From: Patiria miniata
Taxonomy: Eukaryota > Echinodermata > Asteroidea > Valvatida > Asterinidae
Direction: 5' to 3'
DNA: 64,000 bases
NCBI RefSeq assembly: GCF_015706575.1
Contig: NW_024037055.1
Location: 14,298,262-14,362,261 of the forward strand
This document shows, one piece after another, positions 58,791 to 64,000 of the stretch (position 1 is its first letter; each line of letters opens with the position of its first letter). The position numbers were made by a program, and so were the translations under genes. Under the pieces are notes generated by a model. It did no database searches. It was not told the DNA's origin and saw only the letters and a list, made by a program, of their open reading frames with translations.

Positions 58791-59846
58791 TAATTCTCAA
58801 TTTTGATTGGTCATCTGAACTTAATGAATATTCATGTAATGTCACCATGCACTCTTGCATGCGTTCCTTCGACGAGAACATCCTTTTGATTTGTAACTCG
58901 CAACTATGTGTAATTAAGCAAAGTACTTTTTGATAAAACTATGGCATTCTGGTTTGTACTGTAAAATCTACAAAACGAATGAATAGGCGAATTTAAGTAA
59001 TTAAATATTTCTTACTCGAATTTTACAATGAGTTTTGCGAATTTAGTTAAATAATAACTGAACAAAATCAGACTTTTGTATCGTTAAAAACTCCGATAAA
59101 TAACCCGAAGGAGGAGCTTGAATCTGTACGGTAGGGGACTTTACTACGTGGGAGCTGCCAGCAGTCAGTTTTGAGATACATGCGAAGATCAATTCAAGAC
59201 TTGGAAGACAAGATATGCAAATTTGATTGTCTATCGTTGTGACTTGACGAAAAAGCAGTGACAAGCAACAATGAAATTAAAATCGGCGACAAAATATGTG
59301 TCAACCTTGGTGCCAGACGTCAAGTTAAAAGTGGTGGCAAAATTAAGTGAAAGTTCAAAGTAAATTGAGGAATTATAAATTTACATTTTTATTGATCGAA
59401 CACGATTCCAGCTTTGCAACGTTTGGGGTTAACAATCTAACACAACCATAGTTAATTGTCACGTGCGTATAATTAAATTAATTCATACTGAATTGTGTAT
59501 CTGTATACAAAACCTCATTTAACTGTATACAATGCTTAGAACTGTATATTTTTTCAATATTAGAAATATATATCAAGAAGATTTCGGTTTTATTATCTCT
59601 TAGCAGCTGGTATGTATAAAACCGTTATAATTAACCGTTTTAAATTTCTGTCCACGGATCACAAAAAAAGGTAAAATGTTCTTTCAGCAAAACCAAAACA
59701 ATTTACATTCGCCCCATGTAAATTGTTTTCGTTTCGCTGAAAGGACACTTTATAGCTTTGGCGCCCTTGTGCGGCTGAACACCATTTAAGAACAGCCGTC
59801 TTTGAGTACCTCTTTTAGGTTTTGTTCTTTGGAGCATTAAATCATT
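58791..59846. other. Intergenic AT-rich stretch
   Basis: No gene or clear repeat. CATGTAAATTGTTTT and its complement form a short hairpin near 59690-59730, with GAACATTTTACC/AGGACACTTTATAG-like flanks. Confidence 0.4.
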
Positions 59847-60491
59847 ATTCATAAATACCTCAGACAGTTTAGCTATTCCTATTGGTCGAGAGCCCGTCAC
59901 GTGGCCGGTCTTAAACGGATGATAAAGACATGGCTAGCTGATAAAGTCATGGCTAGCTGGTCTTAAACACTTTTCCAGTGTCACAATAAAATGTGGACTC
60001 CTAAAAATCCAGTGCCTCTTACCGTTTTATTGGTTGAACGTTCACAATCCTCACGTAGGCATGCGCAACACTACAAGCGAGTCAGAATGTTATAGTTCTA
60101 AATTCAAAACGCAACGCCCCAGGTGCGTTCTGCGTGACATCGCGCAGAACATGTTACGCGCGCGTCAATCTCCATAAAAGGGTTGTTTACATCTTACTCG
60201 CCAGCTGAACACTCCATTATTTTGCTAGAGGGATGTTTCAAAAAGCATGAAGTGAACTTGTTGAACAAAATCGGGATGTTTTGAACGAAATATTTGATAT
60301 TTTTTTACGGATAAGGTATTTATGAATGGGAATAAATATGTGCTCGGTCGGTATTTATCACTCTGTTTAATACCGCTTAGAGTCTGGGTGCTGATAATTA
60401 CCCTCGCCTCCGGCTCGGGTAATTATCAGCACCCAGACTCTAAGCGGTATTAAACGAGTGATAAAAACCTCCGGAGCACACATTTATTCCC
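59847..60491 (-). mobile_element. Hairpin MITE, family C, copy 2
   Basis: Reverse complement of 52567-53193. The body lies at 59847-60327 (ATTCATAAATACC ... GGTATTTATGAAT) and the 164-bp hairpin at 60328-60491, followed by TTAA. A local duplication of TGATAAAGNCATGGCTAGCT near 59920-59955 is specific to this copy. Confidence 0.8.
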
Positions 60492-60499
60492 TTAACAAC

Positions 60500-60900
60500 A
60501 CAAAGTGAAACATCATGGGGGTATGATGCAAGAGAAATACTGACATGAGGCTTGCCAACTGTACTTGTTTAGTAAGTTTGTCAATTACAAATGTAACACC
60601 AGTGGTGGAAACATCAGCATAATCCAAATTAATGAATGCTAAAGTTTGACAGCGTTGCCCGGATACAAAGGCAATTAGTATAACCAGTGTCATGGTAAGG
60701 TCTTTAATTGAAAGATCCTTGTTGGATCCAAGAGACTGAAGGTGATGTCAAACAATATTCATATCCCAAGTCGGTGAGTACGGCAAGAAAGTCAATCACT
60801 GTAGTTCCATTGGTCTGTAGTCCTTGTCTGACTACAGAAGTAAATTTAGCCACTTCCGTATTGCTGACCTGTAACATTTCCTGGTGGACGTTCGCCATGA
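60500..60900 (-). mobile_element. Fossil tyrosine-recombinase fragment (DIRS- or Crypton-like)
   Basis: Minus-strand translation contains a block (LVILIAFVSGQRCQTLAFIN) like the start of the catalytic domain in tyrosine recombinases carried by DIRS-type and related elements of marine invertebrates. It is a short, broken remnant with at least one break and no other recognisable part of the element. A family C MITE abuts its downstream side. Family assignment is tentative. Confidence 0.5.
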
Positions 60901-61057
60901 TGAAAAGATGATCGTGGCAGCTTGCTCTCGGAGTGTTTCCCCGATAAGAGGCAAGGTATCCTTAGACGATCCCGTAAGGGATGGTCTGTCTGAAAACTAG
61001 TGGTCGATCCCAAGTACGATCTTCCTCCTAATCTCCAAGACTTGGAACTGCTTCCCC

Positions 61058-61301
61058 GTTCCAATCAGGTTCCCCACTCACCGGAACTACGTCCAGTGCT
61101 CCTCCTGAGAGACTGACCGCTGTGTGCGCTGCACTACACACTATTCACCAACCACGGTCTGAGCGGGAAAATGACTGTGCTACGTACGGCACCAACAGCT
61201 CTAGAGAACAAGAAAGCGCACAATGGATAGGGCACAATGGACGAGTGCAGCATGGAAGAGGGCGAGCGCCTGGTTGACTCACGCTTACCCGCGCTGGGTA
61301 C
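61058..61301. repeat. Duplicated block upstream of SLC16 copy 2
   Basis: Counterpart of 50070-50330 (CACTCACCGGAACTACGTCC, GCAGCATGGAAGAGGGCGAG, CCCGCGCTGGGTACC). A MITE interrupts the block at 61306. Confidence 0.65.
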
Positions 61302-61305
61302 CAAC

Positions 61306-61830
61306 CACTGATCTCTATATAAAGACTGGATAGCTAATAAAGAGCCGCACAATCATTGATCTCCATATATGGAGATCAATGCGCACAATGTACGAATTTG
61401 ACGCCATATTGGTGAGACCGGCTGGTGATCTACAAAGGACAAGTTGCCGTCTTTATAGACAGCTTGATTTCTTTTGCAACGTCGCGGCTCACTTGACTTA
61501 TATTTTGGCCACCACCACTGACCAACTGACCAAGGTTTACTACAATTTTTCTAACGTAGTGGTTACTTTTATAATGCCGCAAATCACTTTTTCGGCGTTT
61601 TTGAAATAATAATCACTACGAAAATGTGTTCCTTTTAGAACATCATAATATGTGTACGTGACCAAAATGAGCGTCAACTGTTGATACAACGCGCGCGTAT
61701 TTACGCGTAGAACGTTCGTATTATACGCGGCCATCTTCGTGAGACCGGGGGCGAATTGGTCAATATGCAAAGTCTACTGTGTGAATGTTGTATGCATATC
61801 CGCTATCCAGTCTTTATATAGAGATCAGTG
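61306..61830. mobile_element. hAT-type MITE with 30-bp perfect ends
   Basis: It starts CACTGATCTCTATATAAAGA and ends with the perfect complement, matching over about 29-30 bp. It is flanked by GTACCAAC (61298-61305, 61831-61838), a perfect 8-bp duplication. The ends are related to those of 50861-51225. A second small palindrome (TTGATCTCCATATATGGAG) lies near 61353. 525 bp, non-coding. Confidence 0.85.
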
Positions 61831-62446
61831 GTACCAACCAACCACGCAACTCGCGGGATGTAGGCCTACATGGACTATAGAATATTCAACCTCGTTTCCA
61901 TGGGTACGATCTTGCTGCGCAAGATCAGGATGAGGGTTGATTTATGTTGAAAGTTACAAGTTCATACCATAAACCGTTCAGGAGGAATTCCGCGGAGATG
62001 TGTTGTCCGACAAAACCCCAAGAAACAAAGAAAGAAAGAAGATTTATAAGAAAAATACCAGGTTGTGCCCGACCACTCAACAAAGAAGATTTATCAGAAG
62101 AATTCTAAACAGTGGTCGGGTTGTGCCCGACCACTCAATTAGCAGTTAATAAAACTTACATTATACTCGGAAATACTCGGGCGCTATCCGATTGTTAACG
62201 AAATGAATTCGGCAAACTTCGGACATTTTCGGAAAAAGGAGGAATTCGTCCCGTTTTAGTCACGTGACATATATTTGTAATACAATGTATTACTGACGGC
62301 TACCTGACCTAACATTTATCAGGAATAGTAAGAATCGTTTGGTCTGGGAACCAGACTAGGGCCGTATCACGCATGTATTGAACCAGAAATTTGGGGAAGT
62401 TGTTTATCCTTGTGTAGAGAATCCGTACTGTAAGTCATTCATTCAA

Positions 62447-62790
62447 TCAATAGACATAAGCATTTGCCCGTGGTCTCCTCCTCAAATTACACACAGTTGG
62501 GATCACTGGCTCCGCTCCCACCACAGCCCGTCTTTCCAGTGCTGCTGCTTTCAGTTCAGTGGTGTGACACCCTGACCATTCTCGGATGTCGTCCACCCAG
62601 CGCATCTTTGGCCGGCCCACGGAGCGACGACATCTCCCTGGTATCCCATCCACAACAGCTGCCTTCGTGCCACCCTGCCGAGCCACATGGCCCAACCAAG
62701 ATATGCCTTTCGTTTCATCACAGTGCTACTGCTGAAGCACCACCGGTCGCCGATCATCTTCATCAGGCTTTCATTTGTTACATAATCTTG
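62447..62790 (-). mobile_element. LINE fragment, C-terminal RT region
   Basis: Minus-strand translation shows LGHVARQGGTKAAVVDG-like text, GRCRRSVGRPKMRWVDDIRE and a final ELKAAALERRA, typical of LINE ORF2 C-termini. Preceding text (KMIGDRWCFSSSTVMKRKAY) is in another frame, so there is at least one frameshift. It is 5'-truncated and lies just upstream of SLC16 copy 2. Confidence 0.7.
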
Positions 62791-63035
62791 TCACTTGATG
62801 TAAGCGCTGATAAGTGCAGATAGCTATATCTAGTATACTGTTTGCTTGCAAATAAAATAAATAAAAAAAAACCAATCTGTTGTGATGATGCACCGGCCTG
62901 ATGCCCACGGTACAAAGGTTAGTCTCAATAACACTGGTGTCATTTTTATTCGCTTATATAGATGATGTAATATGTCCCTTCCTGTATGCATGTGTCATTC
63001 TCGGTCAGTCTGTGCAACAATTAATAGGTGAAATC

Positions 63036-63843
63036 ATGGCGAAGGCATCTAAATTGCAAGCTAGGCGTCAGGTTACGAGAGTGTCAAAGCAAAACGAATG
63101 TGGATGGGGAATTGTTGTGCTCATTGCTGCCCACGTCGGCATGGCATCGACTGGTATCCTGCGATGCATTGGGATCCTGTATCTTCCCTGGATGAATGAG
63201 TTCGACGCCAGTGCCAAGGAGACGGCGGCTATTCAAAGTTTCATGTCATCCCCAGCATGCTTCGCAGGTACTCATACAAACATTACCGTAATGATCGTAT
63301 CTTGTATTGCTCCATGTTTAGCGACCTGCCATTCACAATGGCCGCCCGACCGGGCAATGTTTATTAAATGGCCGCCATTGGTCTCAGGAAATGACATACC
63401 AGCTCGGGCTAAAATGCATGCCACAGACAAAGAGGCCAAAATGATGTCACTGTTTACAATTATTTTTATTATCAGATCTCTATTGTGTAGGGAATATTAG
63501 CGTAGTGAACAACTGAGCAAGCTTGCCGCCAGGTGCTTTCTGTTGTTGCTTTCGATGAAGCGTGGGGACCATCCTTTTAATTTTGAAGTCTTGGAGTTCG
63601 AACTCCTTGGGTTTATGGTTTCACCTATATAGCTCATATACGCCGCACTGCATATAAATTATGATCTTATATACACAACCTCATTTTTGTTCTGCGTTTC
63701 AGTTCTCATTGGAGGAGTTCTAAGCAACCGCTTCGGTTGTAGATTTACGGGCATATTAGGAGGGTTCTTGATGTGGCTTGGTCTCTTCTGTACCTATTGG
63801 GTCAACGACATAGTTCAGCTCTACGCCACTGCTGTCATAATAG
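63036..63843 (+). CDS. SLC16 family gene, copy 2, first two exons (continues past window)
   Basis: Exons 63036-63267 (232 nt) and 63703-63843 (141 nt) have the same lengths and phases as exons 1-2 of copy 1. They encode a protein differing at a modest number of sites: for example NECGWGIVVLIAAHVGM, SPACFA, and CTYWVNDIV against CTYLANDIV. Intron 2 sequence after 63843 still aligns with that after 54631 (GATTATTGACCTGGAA in both). Intron 1 is only 435 bp against 3655 bp in copy 1. Exons 3-4 lie outside the window, so intactness cannot be judged. Confidence 0.85.
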
Positions 63844-64000
63844 GTAATATTTATTCACTCATGGCTCGGTTTAGTATTGTGTCCCTTAACATTAAATGCA
63901 ATTTATCCCAAAAGTATAACCTACCGAATATTGTCAATAATTTGCTTTGATTTAATATCATACTGATACTAAACACCCCGAAAGATTATTGACCTGGAAA

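Overview
This looks like a repeat-rich invertebrate nuclear genome with small exons, introns of 0.5-4 kb and dozens of short DNA transposons. Two genes match human proteins over almost their full length (GPR180 and CCDC160). A large fold-back element resembles the TU elements described in sea urchins. An invertebrate deuterostome, possibly an echinoderm, is my best guess, but the sequence alone does not settle the phylum.

Layout. At 1-6.4 kb there are repeats: a TTAA-type MITE, a CCATGG-rich array, an 'AACTATAGTTGGG' inverted-repeat element and a GC-rich minisatellite. At 6.4-17.8 kb (+) lies a five-exon gene for a 197-aa proline/tyrosine-rich, histidine-tailed protein laid out somewhat like FAM168. 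Its introns hold an hAT MITE, a SINE, an element carrying six 145-bp repeats, a nested TTAA MITE, and a 3.4-kb fold-back element made of 30-bp repeats. At 18-27.9 kb there is no gene, only 163-bp repeats and a series of TIR elements (MULE-like, Tc1/mariner-like, nested MITEs). At 27.9-30.8 kb (-) is a two-exon CCDC160 orthologue. At 33.9-47.6 kb (+) is a nine-exon GPR180 orthologue, 435 aa, with intact frame and splice sites. Two of its splice acceptors sit about 20-27 bp downstream of a MITE end. At 50.6-58.4 kb (+) is a four-exon SLC16 (monocarboxylate-transporter-like) gene lacking one base of reading frame in exon 3. From 63.0 kb to the window end are the first two exons of a tandem paralogue; upstream sequence and intron 2 are duplicated too.

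The genes are independent eukaryotic units with no sign of an operon. CCDC160 and GPR180 are divergently transcribed, about 3.1 kb apart. The two SLC16 copies come from a local segmental duplication later enlarged by transposon insertions, mainly in intron 1 of the first copy.

I found no convincing new protein-coding system. The most unusual content is the mobile-element landscape: the satellite-armed fold-back element with a nested hAT MITE, a family with a 165-bp terminal hairpin, several TTAA-targeting families landing in each other or beside splice sites, and a palindrome-filled TIR element. Gene calls rest on splice-phase arithmetic and on recalled family sequences, not on database searches.
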